A stretch of DNA of 64,000 nucleotides, from the NCBI RefSeq assembly GCF_004770265.1, contig NZ_RQGQ01000009.1:186001-250000 (forward strand), given 5' to 3'. This DNA comes from Leptospira congkakensis. GTDB lineage: Bacteria; Spirochaetota; Leptospiria; Leptospirales; Leptospiraceae. The notes under the pieces were generated by a model that was not told the origin of the DNA, made no database searches, and saw nothing but the letters and a program-made list of their open reading frames with translations. The translations under genes and the position numbers were made by a program. This document shows, piece after piece, positions 34,910 through 45,213 of the stretch (position 1 is the first letter of the stretch; each line of letters starts with the position of its first letter).

Positions 34910-34946
34910 GGGGCATGGTTTACCTGGTTTCATTACCGAAAAGAAA

Positions 34947-34983
34947 CCAACCTTTGGTTTTGGCCTTAGGTTGGATTTTTTTT
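34947..34983 (+). terminator. Rho-independent terminator after the P83/100-like gene
   Basis: CCAACCT (34947-34953) pairs with AGGTTGG (34968-34974) and is followed by ATTTTTTTT to 34983. The T-run overlaps the end of the convergent TPR gene by two bases. It lies 38 bases after the P83/100 stop. Confidence 0.75.
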
Positions 34984-36088
34984 AATCTTTTAAATATTCA
35001 ATCCTTTCGCGGATGGATTCATTCGAAGGATTTTTCTTCGCTAAATCTTCTAGAAGTTTGATGGCCTGTGGTTTTTTACCCATAATGTCCCAAAGATCAG
35101 AAAGCTCTAGGGCAGGTCTTGGATCACTTGGCGATTTCGAGAGTAGGCCTAAATAAATTTCCTCAGCCTTTTCTAGGTCACCAATCAAACGTAATGCGGC
35201 CGCTTTTCCTAGTAAGGCAAAGTAATCGTCCCCACTTGCAAGAATTTTATTAAAACATTCCAAAGCTTTGTCATAGTTCCCAAGTCCACGGAGGGAATCA
35301 GCATACCGGTTGATAATGAGTTTGTTGTCAGGATCTGATTCGAGAATTTTTTCCCAATAGGTGATGGCAGTTTTAAAATCTTTTTTACCACGATAGGATT
35401 CGGCAAGGCCATAAAGAGCAAAAAAGTTTTTAGGATCCAGTTCTTTGGCCCTTTCATAATAAAGGACTGCTTTGTCGAAGTCTTTAATTTTGCGGTAACT
35501 GTTTCCAATTTCTGTTAGGATTTTGATATTGTTCGGTTGGCTTGAAAGTAATTTTTCCCACCACTGGATGGCATCTACATACCTTGGGCATGCAAAATAC
35601 AAATGCCCAAGACCCACAATGACATACTGATCACTGGGATTGATTTGTAATGCTTCCATATAATAAACTTCTGATTCTTTGAAGTTTTTGAGTTTTCTGT
35701 GGGCATCGGCCACACGAGAAAGGATACTTGCATCTGTGATTGTTATGTGATGAAATTCTTCTGCGACTTCGATGATTCGTTTTAGGCTATTCAAATCTCT
35801 ATAAGCATTCATAAGCCCCATAAGAGAAAACTTATTGGTTGTATCACCGACCAAACATTTGCGATAGTATTGGATGGCTTGTTCCGGTTGTTTGGTTTTT
35901 GCGTAATAATCACCAAGTCCCACAAGTCCGTAAGTATTGGAAGGGTCTTCGTCAAGTAATATGTCTAATCGCTCTTTGGCTTCTTTAAATCGGCCCTGAT
36001 CAAGAAAACGATACGCCTCTTTTGCAAGGGCTTTTATTTTTGTGAATTTTTCATCTTCTTGTGGTTTTTCAATCTCAGCATTTTCCAT
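34982..36088 (-). CDS. Cytoplasmic TPR protein
   Basis: The 368-residue protein is nearly all tandem TPRs, about nine units, for example [80 protein letters not shown] and [20 protein letters not shown]. There is no signal peptide or catalytic domain. It is a scaffold for protein contacts. It stands between the P83/100-like gene (convergent) and ilvB (divergent, 112-base gap). Confidence 0.88.
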   Translation of the reverse strand: MENAEIEKPQEDEKFTKIKALAKEAYRFLDQGRFKEAKERLDILLDEDPSNTYGLVGLGDYYAKTKQPEQAIQYYRKCLVGDTTNKFSLMGLMNAYRDLNSLKRIIEVAEEFHHITITDASILSRVADAHRKLKNFKESEVYYMEALQINPSDQYVIVGLGHLYFACPRYVDAIQWWEKLLSSQPNNIKILTEIGNSYRKIKDFDKAVLYYERAKELDPKNFFALYGLAESYRGKKDFKTAITYWEKILESDPDNKLIINRYADSLRGLGNYDKALECFNKILASGDDYFALLGKAAALRLIGDLEKAEEIYLGLLSKSPSDPRPALELSDLWDIMGKKPQAIKLLEDLAKKNPSNESIRERIEYLKD

Positions 36089-36200
36089 ATTCTCTGTCCA
36101 ATTTTCAGCATTCCTATTTAGACAGTAAAAATCGACTCAAAAACGTGAGAACATTGACAGCAGGCTCTTTTTTGCAGAAATGACAATAGGGGGGAAACGT

Positions 36201-37907
36201 ATGTCATCTACAACCGAAGCAATTACTGGCGGTCGGCTTATGGTCGAATTATTGGAAGAAGCGGGTGTTGAAATCGTCTTTGGATACCCTGGTGGTGCCA
36301 TCCTCCCATTCTATGACGAACTCTATCATAGTAAAAAAATTAAACATATTCTTGTTCGTCACGAACAAGGTGCCATCCATATGGCAGAAGGTTATGCACG
36401 TTCTACAGGAAAGTTAGGTGTTTGTATCGCCACTTCCGGGCCAGGTGCTACAAATTTAATCACTGGTCTTACTGATGCCAAATTAGATTCCATTCCCATC
36501 CTTGCCATCACTGGTCAAGTTTCCACTGACGCCATTGGAACCGATGCTTTCCAAGAAGCTGATATTTTTGGAATCACGATCCCCATTACCAAATACAATG
36601 CTTTAATCAAAAAAGCAGATGATCTTTCTCGCCATTTTGAAGAAGCCATTAAAATTGCAATGGGTGGAAGACCGGGACCTGTGTTACTCGACTTTCCAAA
36701 AGATGTTCAATTGGAAAAAACATCAGTTAGAAAAGCTTCTTCTTTAAAAATTGCTCCTCATCATTATGAAAGACCAAAAGTAAAAGGGGATCCACAAGAA
36801 TTTGCAGAAGCTTTAAACCAAGCCAAACGCCCGTTACTCTATGTGGGTGGTGGTGCTATTAATTCTTTTGCCTCAGCAGAAATTAAACTTTTGGCAGAAA
36901 AAGCAAATGCACCTGTGACCACAACTCTTATGGGACTTGGTGCTTTTCCGGGAACTCATCCACTTTCGGTGGGGATGCTCGGAATGCATGGAACTGCTTA
37001 TGCCAACAAAGCAGTGTTAGAGTGTGATTATATTTTAAATTTAGGTGCAAGGTTTGATGACCGAGTTGCCAAATACCAAGACTTTGCGCCGAATGCAGTT
37101 CGTGCCCATGTAGACATTGATGCCGCGGAGTTTAACAAACGCATCAATGTGGATTATATCCTTCATGGGGATCTAAAGGATGCCATTCGAGAAATCCTTC
37201 CATTTGTGAAAGGGGGAGATCGTAATTCTTGGATTGAAAACATCCAAAGTTTAAAGAAAAACCATCCACTCGATTTTGATAACAGTGGAGACAGCATCAA
37301 ACCACAAGACTTCTTGCAAAGGGTTTATACCAAAACGAAGGGTGAAGCTATTGTTTCCACTGACGTTGGCCAACACCAAATGTGGGCAGCTCAGTATTAT
37401 CTTTTCGACAAACCAAATACTTGGTTAACCTCAGGGGGCCTTGGCACTATGGGATACGGACTTCCTGCCGCCATCGGTGCTAAATTTGGAAACCCTGATA
37501 AAATGGTCATTTGTGTTACGGGAGATGGATCCTTCCAAATGTGTATCCAGGAACTAGCAACAATCGCACAGTCAAAGTTAGGTGTGAAAATTCTACTTTT
37601 TAATAATAATTTTCTCGGAATGGTTCGCCAATGGCAGGAACTATTTTATGAAGAAAGATTCAGTGAGTCCCAATGGACTTACAATCCTAACTTTGTAAAA
37701 CTAGCGGAAGCATACGGAATTCCAGCCATGCGGATCGAACATAAATCCGAAATCGAAAAGGGTGTGGATTTTTTCCTAAAAGACAATGGATCTGCTCTCA
37801 TCGAAGTGATGATCCCTGCGGAAGAAAAAGTTTTCCCAATGATCCCTGCTGGGAAATCACAACAAGACTTAATTGAATTCAAAGACTTGGGGAAATTAAA
37901 AAAATGA
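36201..37907 (+). CDS. ilvB: Acetolactate synthase large subunit
   Basis: ThDP-dependent enzyme making acetolactate or acetohydroxybutyrate, the first common step of valine, leucine and isoleucine synthesis. The 568-residue protein has EVVFGYPGG-type start [17 protein letters not shown], the ThDP Glu motif [32 protein letters not shown] and the metal/ThDP motif [22 protein letters not shown] 36201 follows a strong AGGGGGGAAA site; the ATG at 36180 lacks one. A TTGACA (36154-36159) lies upstream without a good -10. Overlaps ilvH. Confidence 0.95.
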   Translation: MSSTTEAITGGRLMVELLEEAGVEIVFGYPGGAILPFYDELYHSKKIKHILVRHEQGAIHMAEGYARSTGKLGVCIATSGPGATNLITGLTDAKLDSIPILAITGQVSTDAIGTDAFQEADIFGITIPITKYNALIKKADDLSRHFEEAIKIAMGGRPGPVLLDFPKDVQLEKTSVRKASSLKIAPHHYERPKVKGDPQEFAEALNQAKRPLLYVGGGAINSFASAEIKLLAEKANAPVTTTLMGLGAFPGTHPLSVGMLGMHGTAYANKAVLECDYILNLGARFDDRVAKYQDFAPNAVRAHVDIDAAEFNKRINVDYILHGDLKDAIREILPFVKGGDRNSWIENIQSLKKNHPLDFDNSGDSIKPQDFLQRVYTKTKGEAIVSTDVGQHQMWAAQYYLFDKPNTWLTSGGLGTMGYGLPAAIGAKFGNPDKMVICVTGDGSFQMCIQELATIAQSKLGVKILLFNNNFLGMVRQWQELFYEERFSESQWTYNPNFVKLAEAYGIPAMRIEHKSEIEKGVDFFLKDNGSALIEVMIPAEEKVFPMIPAGKSQQDLIEFKDLGKLKK

Positions 37908-38392
37908 AACACACTCTAAGTATTTTAGTAAATAACCACCCAGGTGTGATGAGCCATGTTTCTGGTCTATTCACACGTCGCGGATACAATATTGATTCGA
38001 TTGCAGTTGGTGTGACTGAGAATGCAGATGTGTCTTCCATGACAATTGTTCTGAATGGAGATGATTTTATAGTTGGCCAGGTGAAAAACCAACTCCTCAA
38101 ATTGCCCGATGTATTAAAAGTCCAAGACATGGCTTATGCGAGTTCCGTACAAAGAGAACTTGTCTTAATTTCTTTTTCCATCACCGAAACAAACCGAAGT
38201 GAAGCTCTTACCATTTGTAATGGATTTGATGTTAAAATTTTAGAAATGACGGAAGATTCACTTCTGATCGAATTCTCTGGAAATTCAAGACAAGTTACGA
38301 ATGTAATTTCTGTAATCAAACCATTCGGAATCCTTGAAATTTCTCGAACAGGTCAGATTGCCATTGCCTATCGGAACCAAAACTCCGTTTAG
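37904..38392 (+). CDS. ilvH: Acetolactate synthase small (regulatory) subunit
   Basis: The 162-residue regulatory subunit has an N-terminal ACT domain, [21 protein letters not shown] then [20 protein letters not shown], which binds valine in other bacteria, and a C-terminal domain with [17 protein letters not shown] and [23 protein letters not shown]. It overlaps ilvB by 4 bases, so both subunits are made together. Feedback inhibition by valine is expected from the family and is not proven here. Confidence 0.93.
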   Translation: MKHTLSILVNNHPGVMSHVSGLFTRRGYNIDSIAVGVTENADVSSMTIVLNGDDFIVGQVKNQLLKLPDVLKVQDMAYASSVQRELVLISFSITETNRSEALTICNGFDVKILEMTEDSLLIEFSGNSRQVTNVISVIKPFGILEISRTGQIAIAYRNQNSV

Positions 38393-38458
38393 AATCCACT
38401 TGACAGAGCCTAATTTTTAGGGAAACATGAGTGCGTTAAGTGAGACTTACCCACACCC

Positions 38459-40210
38459 ATGGATCGGAAACTATTTACCCTTGCCTTTTTTCTCCTAACG
38501 ACTGTTATTTATTCTGATTCAGAACGTACCGCGGTTCCCCTCAAACGGGGGCAGGGTTCTGATGTCTTGTATTTTGATTTCGGGGAAACGGCTCCCACTT
38601 CCTCTCTAACTGTCGAAAGGCTCCAAGAACCTAAACTCGAAGATTTAAAATTAGGATTTTTAGAACCAGCGCCTGGTTATTACAATGGGCCGGATGGTGG
38701 TGAAGTTTACCAATGGGCGAAAAACCATTACCAGTGGAAACGTGCCGATGGTAGTGTTTATACAGAATGGGTAAATGGAACTTTTAAGTTAGATTTCCCT
38801 TCTGGAGTTGGATTCACCTCTGTTCCTCAGTCGTGTAATGGATGTTCGCCGACCCTGGTTTGGAATTATCCTGATTTAACAAAAATCACAAAGTATTGGA
38901 TGGCCCATAGAAAAGAATATGATTTCACCTACCAAAAACCTTTGAATTTTGAAAACTATCTTCTTGTCAAAGAATCTCAGTTTGGAAAACCAAAACTTGA
39001 ATTAGGTAACTATGTATTGTATGGTTCTGAAAAATGGTCGGAATACATACGTGCGTTTGGTGGAAATTTTAAAATCAAACCTTTCCTTCAATATGTAAAA
39101 TCAGAATTTTCATTAGAAAACCGAGGGAAAGTTCCTGTATTGTTATTTGATGAATATGAGGATATTAAGAAGTACATTGGCGCTGATATCCCTGGTGGAT
39201 CCGAAGAGGGTGGGTTTGGCGGAAGAGATTCCATCACTATGTGTTGTGGGGACAAAATGCCCCAAGCTACAGGAAATCCAGAGTTTGATGCGGATGCCCT
39301 TCGTCGTTTCCACTTTGGAGTGTTTTATCATGAAGCCGTTCATAATTTAGAACAAATTTCTTGTTTAAAAATCCAATCAGAAACAGGAAAAACTCCACAA
39401 ACCGATATTTTGGATCCTTGGTTTGAAGAAGGCCTTGCCAATTATGTAGAAGCTAAATTTTACGAAAGAAAACAATTCCATATCTATAATGATGCAGAGA
39501 AGTTGATTCGGGAAAACAAAGTTCCCAAAACCTTCAAAGCATTGTTAGATGCTAAATATAGAGATTTACTTCCTTATTCCATTGGCCCACTACTCATCAA
39601 ACATATCCATGAAACTTATGGAAAAGAGGCCATCATTTCTTACCAAAAGGATACTTGTGTCGGAACATCTCCGGCCCTGGCATTACAAAACGCAACAGGT
39701 GTTTCTCCCGACCAAATTTTGAAAGATAGTTTGTCTCGTTTTGAAAAAGAAAAAGATCTTTTTTTAAAAGATGGCAAAAAACTCCAGTTAGCTGGATATA
39801 CTGTGATGAATTCTAAATTCCCTCTTGAATTAAAAACTTTTTTAGACAAAGGTTTTTCTCTCCCTGAATCAGCTTTGGAGATCAAGTCTTATACTGAGTT
39901 ACCGAGTTTACAAAAAATCTTTCCAGCAAATGTGGAATCTTATTCGGGAAAATTGGAAGGGGATTTCCTTGGGCCAAATTCTAGTTATTTTTATCTTTGG
40001 AAAAAAGGAAACTACCGCTGGTATGGGGATTCATGGGAAGCCAATGTATTTCCTGGAAACCAAATTCTATTTCGAGGATCTGGTTTTACTCTTATCGAAT
40101 GGGAAGATGGGAAAAAACAATACATATCACCGAAGGGAGATTCGGTGATATTTTTTAGTTTGGAATCAAAATCTTATTTGAATGCGGATGGAAAGCCGGT
40201 CACTCCTTAG
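38459..40210 (+). CDS. Exported HEXXH metallopeptidase-like protein
   Basis: The 583-residue protein has a signal peptide ([18 protein letters not shown]). A zinc site is visible: His291-Glu292-Ala-Val-His295 in [11 protein letters not shown], followed by [16 protein letters not shown] with Glu323/Glu324 as the likely third ligand, a gluzincin-like arrangement. Both ends carry a similar aromatic module: residues about 77-125 ([19 protein letters not shown]) and the last 80 residues ([19 protein letters not shown]). It is probably a periplasmic or surface protease. It converges with trxB with a 4-base overlap. Family not recognised. Confidence 0.75.
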   Translation: MDRKLFTLAFFLLTTVIYSDSERTAVPLKRGQGSDVLYFDFGETAPTSSLTVERLQEPKLEDLKLGFLEPAPGYYNGPDGGEVYQWAKNHYQWKRADGSVYTEWVNGTFKLDFPSGVGFTSVPQSCNGCSPTLVWNYPDLTKITKYWMAHRKEYDFTYQKPLNFENYLLVKESQFGKPKLELGNYVLYGSEKWSEYIRAFGGNFKIKPFLQYVKSEFSLENRGKVPVLLFDEYEDIKKYIGADIPGGSEEGGFGGRDSITMCCGDKMPQATGNPEFDADALRRFHFGVFYHEAVHNLEQISCLKIQSETGKTPQTDILDPWFEEGLANYVEAKFYERKQFHIYNDAEKLIRENKVPKTFKALLDAKYRDLLPYSIGPLLIKHIHETYGKEAIISYQKDTCVGTSPALALQNATGVSPDQILKDSLSRFEKEKDLFLKDGKKLQLAGYTVMNSKFPLELKTFLDKGFSLPESALEIKSYTELPSLQKIFPANVESYSGKLEGDFLGPNSSYFYLWKKGNYRWYGDSWEANVFPGNQILFRGSGFTLIEWEDGKKQYISPKGDSVIFFSLESKSYLNADGKPVTP

Positions 40211-41148
40211 TGACCTTCTAACCAACGTTCTGCTTCAAGAGCTGCCATACAACCACTACCAGCTGCTGTGATAGCCTGGCGGTACACTTTGTCCTGAACA
40301 TCACCTGCGGCAAACACACCTTCCACATTGGTTTGTGTGGTTCCTGGTTTTGTGATGATATAACCGGTTTCATCTAAGGTCAATTGGCCTTGGAACACTT
40401 GGGTATTGGGAACATGGCCAATCGCATAAAAGAGTCCACCTACTTCTAAATCTTTTTTGGATTTGTCTTTTGTACTTTCGAGGACAATGGAGGTAAGCCC
40501 TCCGACTCCGCCTTTGGCTTCCACAACCGTTTGGCTCCATAGGATTTCAATTTTAGGATGTTCTAAGGCACGTTTTTGCATGATTTGGGAAGCGCGAAGT
40601 TGGTCACGTCGTACGACCAAATATACTTTGGATGCAAATTTAGTGAGATGGTTTGCTTCTTCTACTGCGGAGTCACCACCACCCACAACAGCGAGAGCTT
40701 TGTTTCGGTAGATGGGGAGGGCACCGTCGCAAACGGCGCAGGCAGAGATTCCGCGTTGCCAGTAGGTTTCTTCTCCCGGGACATGCATCCGTTTCGCAGT
40801 GGCACCTGTAGCAATGATGATGGAATCTGCTTTGATTTCTTCGTCGTCAGACCAAATGGTAAAAGGGCGTTTGGAAAAATCCACCTTGGTGATGGTTTGG
40901 GTGTGGATGGTGGTTCCGTATTTTACGGATTGTTCCCGGAAGAGTTGTGTGAGTTTCGTTCCATCGATTCCTTCTGGGAAACCAGGAAAGTTTTCCACTT
41001 CCGTAGTAGTGGTGAGCTGTCCACCGGCAGCAACTCCCCCTGCCATAAATCCTTCATACATCACCGGGTTTAGATTGGCTCTGGCTGCGTAAATGGCCGC
41101 TGTATGTCCTGCGGGACCGGATCCGATGATGACAACTTTATGGTTCAT
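40207..41148 (-). CDS. trxB: Thioredoxin reductase
   Basis: FAD/NADPH enzyme that reduces thioredoxin. The 313-residue protein begins with the FAD site [20 protein letters not shown], has the redox-active pair in [12 protein letters not shown] (Cys-Ala-Val-Cys; most TrxBs have Cys-Ala-Thr-Cys), the NADPH site [20 protein letters not shown], and ends [27 protein letters not shown]. Size is typical. Upstream lies a 60-base gap before the TPR lipoprotein gene. Confidence 0.95.
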   Translation of the reverse strand: MNHKVVIIGSGPAGHTAAIYAARANLNPVMYEGFMAGGVAAGGQLTTTTEVENFPGFPEGIDGTKLTQLFREQSVKYGTTIHTQTITKVDFSKRPFTIWSDDEEIKADSIIIATGATAKRMHVPGEETYWQRGISACAVCDGALPIYRNKALAVVGGGDSAVEEANHLTKFASKVYLVVRRDQLRASQIMQKRALEHPKIEILWSQTVVEAKGGVGGLTSIVLESTKDKSKKDLEVGGLFYAIGHVPNTQVFQGQLTLDETGYIITKPGTTQTNVEGVFAAGDVQDKVYRQAITAAGSGCMAALEAERWLEGH

Positions 41149-41208
41149 AATTTCTCCTATTCTGTATCTTGTTCTTTATTGTTTAGACGGGATTTCCAGG
41201 ATTCCTGT

Positions 41209-41730
41209 CTATTTTGTTTCACAAGCCCGGACCCAAGGTGCATAGTAGGGATCCCCTGCGAGAGGGCTTTTTTCTAAGGTCAGTAGGTATTCTTTCTGTT
41301 TGAATCCTCTGGTAAGGCAAAGGTAGGTGGTTTCAAAAAACTCCAAAGTTTCTTTTTTCCCTTGGAAACGAATTTCTTCTAAAATTTCAAGCGCTTCCTT
41401 TTCGTATCCTGTGGTAAGATAGAGTCGGAAGAGTTCACGTTGTACTTCTGTGTCGTCCTTTTTTTGTTTGTGATATTTTTCCAAATAAAAAATGGCTGTG
41501 GCGATGGATTGGTTACTTTCTGCGAGTAGTAATCCATTGCGTTTTAGAACAGGATCGTAATCAGGGTTTTCACGGAGCGAAAGTTCGTAGTAGTAGAGGG
41601 CTTTGGTTTTCTCACCTACCATTTCCCATTTTTTTCCCTTTTCAAAAAGGGACCGTTCCTTTCGGCCGCAATTAACGACTAACAATAGTCCAAACGTGAG
41701 TAAAAAAATAAGGGAGTTTCTATGAACCAC
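41209..41730 (-). CDS. TPR lipoprotein
   Basis: From GTG 41730 the 173-residue protein starts VVHRNSLIFLLTFGLLLVVN followed by Cys and GRKERS, a lipoprotein signal. TPR-like helices follow (KWEMVGEKTKALYYYELSLR, LAESNQSIATAIFYLEKYHK, TEVQRELFRLYLTTGYEKEA). The frame is open further upstream to 41838, but that would overlap xerC and bury the signal peptide. The AAGGAG site is only about 2 bases from GTG 41730, so the start is uncertain. Probably an inner- or outer-membrane lipoprotein for protein binding. Confidence 0.65.
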   Translation of the reverse strand: MVHRNSLIFLLTFGLLLVVNCGRKERSLFEKGKKWEMVGEKTKALYYYELSLRENPDYDPVLKRNGLLLAESNQSIATAIFYLEKYHKQKKDDTEVQRELFRLYLTTGYEKEALEILEEIRFQGKKETLEFFETTYLCLTRGFKQKEYLLTLEKSPLAGDPYYAPWVRACETK

Positions 41731-41827
41731 ATCTCCTTTTTTCCTGACATAGCCATTTGTGGCAAAAAAAATAATAAGTCTCTTTAAGCTTTTTGTCCGA
41801 CTCTTTAAGTAACATAAGAGAGTAAAG

Positions 41828-42736
41828 ATGGGTTCCAAATTGCCAGTTTCTCAAAATCAGCTTTTACAAACATTCCAAGAGTACCTGTCCGTAGAAAAAG
41901 GACTGAGCGATAATTCGATATATTCCTACGGGTACGATCTCAATAAGTTTGCGATCTTCTTGGAAAAAGAACATATCAACTTCTTAGAAGTAAAAGCCAA
42001 CGACATTATGCGTTTTCTCGAAGAAGAAAGAGAACGTAAAATCTCTGCAAAAACACTGGCTCGCGAAGTGGTTGCAATCAGGCAATTTTATAAGTATCTC
42101 CGCGATGAAAAACGATTGGATTCCAATCCAACCGAAAAGATTGAAACTCCAGAAGTCGCAAGAACCATTCCTGATTATTTAACACAAACCGAAATTGAAG
42201 AACTCTTTCGTAATATCAAAGAGGACAATTTGTACGAACTTCGTGACAAATGTATCTTTGAACTTCTTTATTCTTCCGGTCTTCGTATCTCGGAAGCATG
42301 TAATTTAAAAATGACAGACATCGACATGGAAAACATGACGATTACTGTGGAAGGAAAAGGTGGAAGACAACGCCTCGTTCCTTTCGGTGAAAAATCTTTA
42401 GAGATTTTGAAAAAGTATTTAGTCGAAAGTCGCACAGAAATTTTGAAAAAAAGAACCTGTGAATTTGTTTTTGTTTCTAAAAAAGGTTCATATATCAACC
42501 GTAAGTCGGTATGGCGCCTTTTGAATCATTACATCAAACGCACAAAAATAAAGAAAAAAGTAACACCACACACTCTTCGCCACTCATTTGCTACTCACCT
42601 TCTTGAGAACCATGCAGATCTCAAATCGGTTCAGGAACTTTTGGGTCATATCGATATTTCGACGACTCAAATTTACACTCATATGGCAAATAAAACTCTG
42701 AAGGAAGTTCATAAGAAATTCCATCCGAGAGGATAA
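41828..42736 (+). CDS. xerC: Tyrosine recombinase of XerC/XerD type
   Basis: The 302-residue protein has the phage-integrase N-terminal domain (YLSVEKGLSDNSIYSYGYDL) and the catalytic residues Arg153 (SSGLRISEACNL), His248 and Arg251 (HTLRHSFATHLL), His274 (ELLGHIDISTTQ) and nucleophile Tyr283 (QIYTHMANK). Such enzymes resolve chromosome dimers at dif. Linkage to hslV-hslU matches the codV-clpQ-clpY order of Firmicutes, which supports a housekeeping XerC role rather than a phage integrase. XerC versus XerD cannot be decided from this sequence alone. Its stop overlaps the start of the RsbW-like gene. Confidence 0.88.
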   Translation: MGSKLPVSQNQLLQTFQEYLSVEKGLSDNSIYSYGYDLNKFAIFLEKEHINFLEVKANDIMRFLEEERERKISAKTLAREVVAIRQFYKYLRDEKRLDSNPTEKIETPEVARTIPDYLTQTEIEELFRNIKEDNLYELRDKCIFELLYSSGLRISEACNLKMTDIDMENMTITVEGKGGRQRLVPFGEKSLEILKKYLVESRTEILKKRTCEFVFVSKKGSYINRKSVWRLLNHYIKRTKIKKKVTPHTLRHSFATHLLENHADLKSVQELLGHIDISTTQIYTHMANKTLKEVHKKFHPRG

Positions 42737-43167
42737 TGTCGAACCAAAAGAAACCCACGGACTACAGTAAAGTAGTCCGTATTCAAATTCCCTCCAACCC
42801 CCGTTTTGTTTCCCACACCCGTAATTATTTTTTTAATCTTTGTTTAGAAAATGGATTTTCTCTTTTCGATTCCATGGACTTAAAACTTGTGATTGGTGAA
42901 GCTGTAGTGAATATCATTCGCCATGCTTATTCTGGCCAATCGGACAAACCAATTTTTATTGAATTACAATTTGATAAAGATCGAGTTGAAATCAAACTCA
43001 GAGATTATGGAAAAAAAGTAGAACCAAAAGACCTTCGTAGTTTTGACTTAAGTGATTACCGCGAACATGGGATTGGGCTTTTTTTGATCAAAGAACTCAC
43101 TGATTATTATTTTTTAGACCAGTCTTTTGAAGTTGGGAACCAAATGGTTCTAATCAAAAGAAAGTAA
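42736..43167 (+). CDS. RsbW/SpoIIAB-like serine kinase or anti-sigma factor
   Basis: The 143-residue protein is a single GHKL ATPase domain like anti-sigma factor kinases: N-box [18 protein letters not shown] (Glu55, Asn59), G1 box KLRDYGKKV (Asp90) and G2 box [15 protein letters not shown]. Such proteins bind a sigma factor or phosphorylate an STAS antagonist. No STAS gene or sigma factor lies beside it. The PP2C phosphatase at 51318-53243 could act in the same partner-switching path (inference). It lies between xerC and hslV. Confidence 0.85.
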   Translation: MSNQKKPTDYSKVVRIQIPSNPRFVSHTRNYFFNLCLENGFSLFDSMDLKLVIGEAVVNIIRHAYSGQSDKPIFIELQFDKDRVEIKLRDYGKKVEPKDLRSFDLSDYREHGIGLFLIKELTDYYFLDQSFEVGNQMVLIKRK

Positions 43168-43213
43168 ACTCCATTTTTCTCGACAACTCTCACCATTTTG
43201 TAAATTTATCCGT

Positions 43214-43747
43214 ATGGAAACAATTCATGCAACGACCATCCTTTCGGTTCGTAAAAACGGTAAAATTGCTGTAGGGGGAGACGGTCAAGTTTCCATGGGA
43301 AACACCGTGATGAAACATACTGCAAAAAAAGTCCGAAGACTTTACAACGGTAAGGTGATCGCTGGATTTGCCGGAAGTGCTGCCGATGCTTTTACTCTTT
43401 TTGAACTTTTCGAAAAAAAATTAATCGAACATGGTGGTTCTGTTTCGAGAGCAGCAGTGGAACTGGCTCGGGAATGGAGAATGGACCGGATGTTACGAAG
43501 GCTTGAAGCACTACTCATTGTTTGTGATGCCAATGAATCTTTTTTAATTTCTGGAACGGGGGACGTGATTTCACCCGATGATGGAGTCCTTGCCATTGGT
43601 TCTGGTGGGAATTTTGCCCTTTCGGCAGCTCGTGCCCTTGTGCAAAACACTGATATGGATCCGAGAGATATTATAACAAAAGCAATGCAAATTACAGCAG
43701 ATATTTGCATATACACTAACCATAATTTGGTGATTGAGGAATTATAA
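43214..43747 (+). CDS. hslV: ATP-dependent protease peptidase subunit HslV
   Basis: Proteasome-like threonine peptidase that forms the core of HslUV. The 177-residue protein begins [20 protein letters not shown]; Thr7 is the likely catalytic N-terminal threonine after processing. Further conserved features are [20 protein letters not shown] and [20 protein letters not shown]. It is followed after 1 base by hslU. Heat-shock control is likely from the family but no CIRCE is seen here. Confidence 0.95.
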   Translation: METIHATTILSVRKNGKIAVGGDGQVSMGNTVMKHTAKKVRRLYNGKVIAGFAGSAADAFTLFELFEKKLIEHGGSVSRAAVELAREWRMDRMLRRLEALLIVCDANESFLISGTGDVISPDDGVLAIGSGGNFALSAARALVQNTDMDPRDIITKAMQITADICIYTNHNLVIEEL

Positions 43748-43748
43748 A

Positions 43749-45167
43749 ATGACATACCCAACCATTCTTGCTGAAGTTGTCGGTTCAGGAAATCAAGCAG
43801 AGGAGTTAACACCTCGTCAAATTGTAGAAAAATTAGATGAACATATCATTGGTCAAACCAAAGCCAAACGAGCTGTTGCCGTTGCTCTTCGCAATCGTTC
43901 GAGACGCCGTAAACTCGATGAGTCACTCCGAGAAGAAATTTATCCCAAAAATATCATTATGATTGGACCGACCGGTGTAGGGAAAACAGAAATTGCTCGT
44001 CGTCTGTCTAAGTTATGTGGAGCTCCTTTTCTAAAAGTGGAAGCCACAAAGTATACTGAAGTGGGTTATGTAGGCCGTGACGTAGAGTCGATGATTCGTG
44101 ATTTGGCAATGGGTGCTCTCAATTTGGTCAAAGCAGAATTTCGTGATCGTGTCAAAGACAAAGCCATTGAAAAAGCCGAAGAGATTGTCCTCGATGCAAT
44201 TTTACCTCCCATCTTCCATAAAAAAGAAGAAGATCTAAATCCAGAAGAAAAAGAAAGACAAACTAGTTATAAAGAGTCGAGAGAAAAGTTCAGAGAAAAA
44301 CTTCGGAAAGGACTTCTTAACGAACAAGAAATCGAAATTGATATTCCGAAACCTTCGGCACCGTCTGGAATGCCCATGTTGCAAGTGTTTGGTGCTGGGA
44401 ATATGGAAGATATGGACAACCAATTACAAAGTTTGCTTGGTGATTTGATGCCCAAAAAATCAGGAAAACGAAAGGTAAAAGTAATTGAGGCACAAAAACT
44501 TCTCACCGAATCGGAAGCAGAAAAACTAATCGATGCGGACAAAATCCAATCAGAAGCAGTTCGTCGTGTGGAGGAGATGGGGATTATCTTTTTAGATGAA
44601 ATCGATAAAATTGCTGGCCGTGAAGGTAGACAAGGAGCTGATGTTTCACGAGAAGGAGTCCAAAGAGATTTACTTCCCATCGTTGAAGGTTCAACAGTCA
44701 ATACAAAGATTGGGCCGATCAAAACAGATCATATTCTTTTTATTGCTGCTGGTGCCTTTCACATGACAAAACCTTCAGACCTCATTCCCGAGCTCCAAGG
44801 AAGGTTTCCGATTCGTGTGGAGCTTGAAACATTAACAGAATCTGATTTTATCAAAATCTTAACCACTCCCAAATCTTCTCTCACTAAACAATACGAGGCA
44901 CTTCTTGCTACAGAAGGTGTCAAGATTGAATACACAACAGATGGGATTGCCGAGATCGCCAAACTTGCGTTCCAGATGAATGAAAAAAATGAAAACATTG
45001 GTGCTAGAAGACTCAATACCATTATGGAAAAACTTTTGGAAGATACAAGTTTTGATGCACCGGATCTTCCACCGGACCAAAAACAAATTGTCATTAACGA
45101 AAGTTATGTGTCTTCCAAACTAAAAGGAATTGTAGAAGATAAGGATTTAAGTCGGTTCATTCTCTAA
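43749..45167 (+). CDS. hslU: ATP-dependent protease ATPase subunit HslU
   Basis: AAA+ unfoldase of the HslUV protease. The 472-residue protein starts [20 protein letters not shown] from ATG 43749, 1 base after hslV; earlier codons lie inside hslV. Motifs: [20 protein letters not shown], Walker [17 protein letters not shown], the HslU block [19 protein letters not shown], Walker [17 protein letters not shown] and the sensor region [15 protein letters not shown], ending KDLSRFIL. The end residues fit docking into HslV. A terminator follows. Confidence 0.96.
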   Translation: MTYPTILAEVVGSGNQAEELTPRQIVEKLDEHIIGQTKAKRAVAVALRNRSRRRKLDESLREEIYPKNIIMIGPTGVGKTEIARRLSKLCGAPFLKVEATKYTEVGYVGRDVESMIRDLAMGALNLVKAEFRDRVKDKAIEKAEEIVLDAILPPIFHKKEEDLNPEEKERQTSYKESREKFREKLRKGLLNEQEIEIDIPKPSAPSGMPMLQVFGAGNMEDMDNQLQSLLGDLMPKKSGKRKVKVIEAQKLLTESEAEKLIDADKIQSEAVRRVEEMGIIFLDEIDKIAGREGRQGADVSREGVQRDLLPIVEGSTVNTKIGPIKTDHILFIAAGAFHMTKPSDLIPELQGRFPIRVELETLTESDFIKILTTPKSSLTKQYEALLATEGVKIEYTTDGIAEIAKLAFQMNEKNENIGARRLNTIMEKLLEDTSFDAPDLPPDQKQIVINESYVSSKLKGIVEDKDLSRFIL

Positions 45168-45175
45168 GGGATGAG

Positions 45176-45213
45176 AACAAACAGGTGAAATATCATTTTA
45201 CCTGTTTGTTTTT
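45176..45213 (+). terminator. Rho-independent terminator after hslU
   Basis: AACAAACAGGT (45176-45186) pairs perfectly with ACCTGTTTGTT (45200-45210), and the T-run continues to 45213. It is 8 bases after the hslU stop and overlaps the end of the convergent pabB-pabC gene. It ends the xerC-hslVU run. Confidence 0.88.

Noticed and set aside
36154..36181. TTGACA with AGAAAT as the ilvB promoter
   Set aside because: The -10 is poor and the transcript would start within the ribosome-binding site. A promoter is likely near, but this one is not supported.
41828..42736. Tyrosine recombinase as a sign of a prophage or integrated element
   Set aside because: Its neighbours are hslV-hslU and there is no phage gene, attachment repeat or tRNA at the site. 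A housekeeping XerC/XerD role fits better.
43342..43812. Open frames opposite hslV and groEL (also 53504-53893 and 54485-55036)
   Set aside because: Shadows of highly conserved genes; their products show no known pattern.
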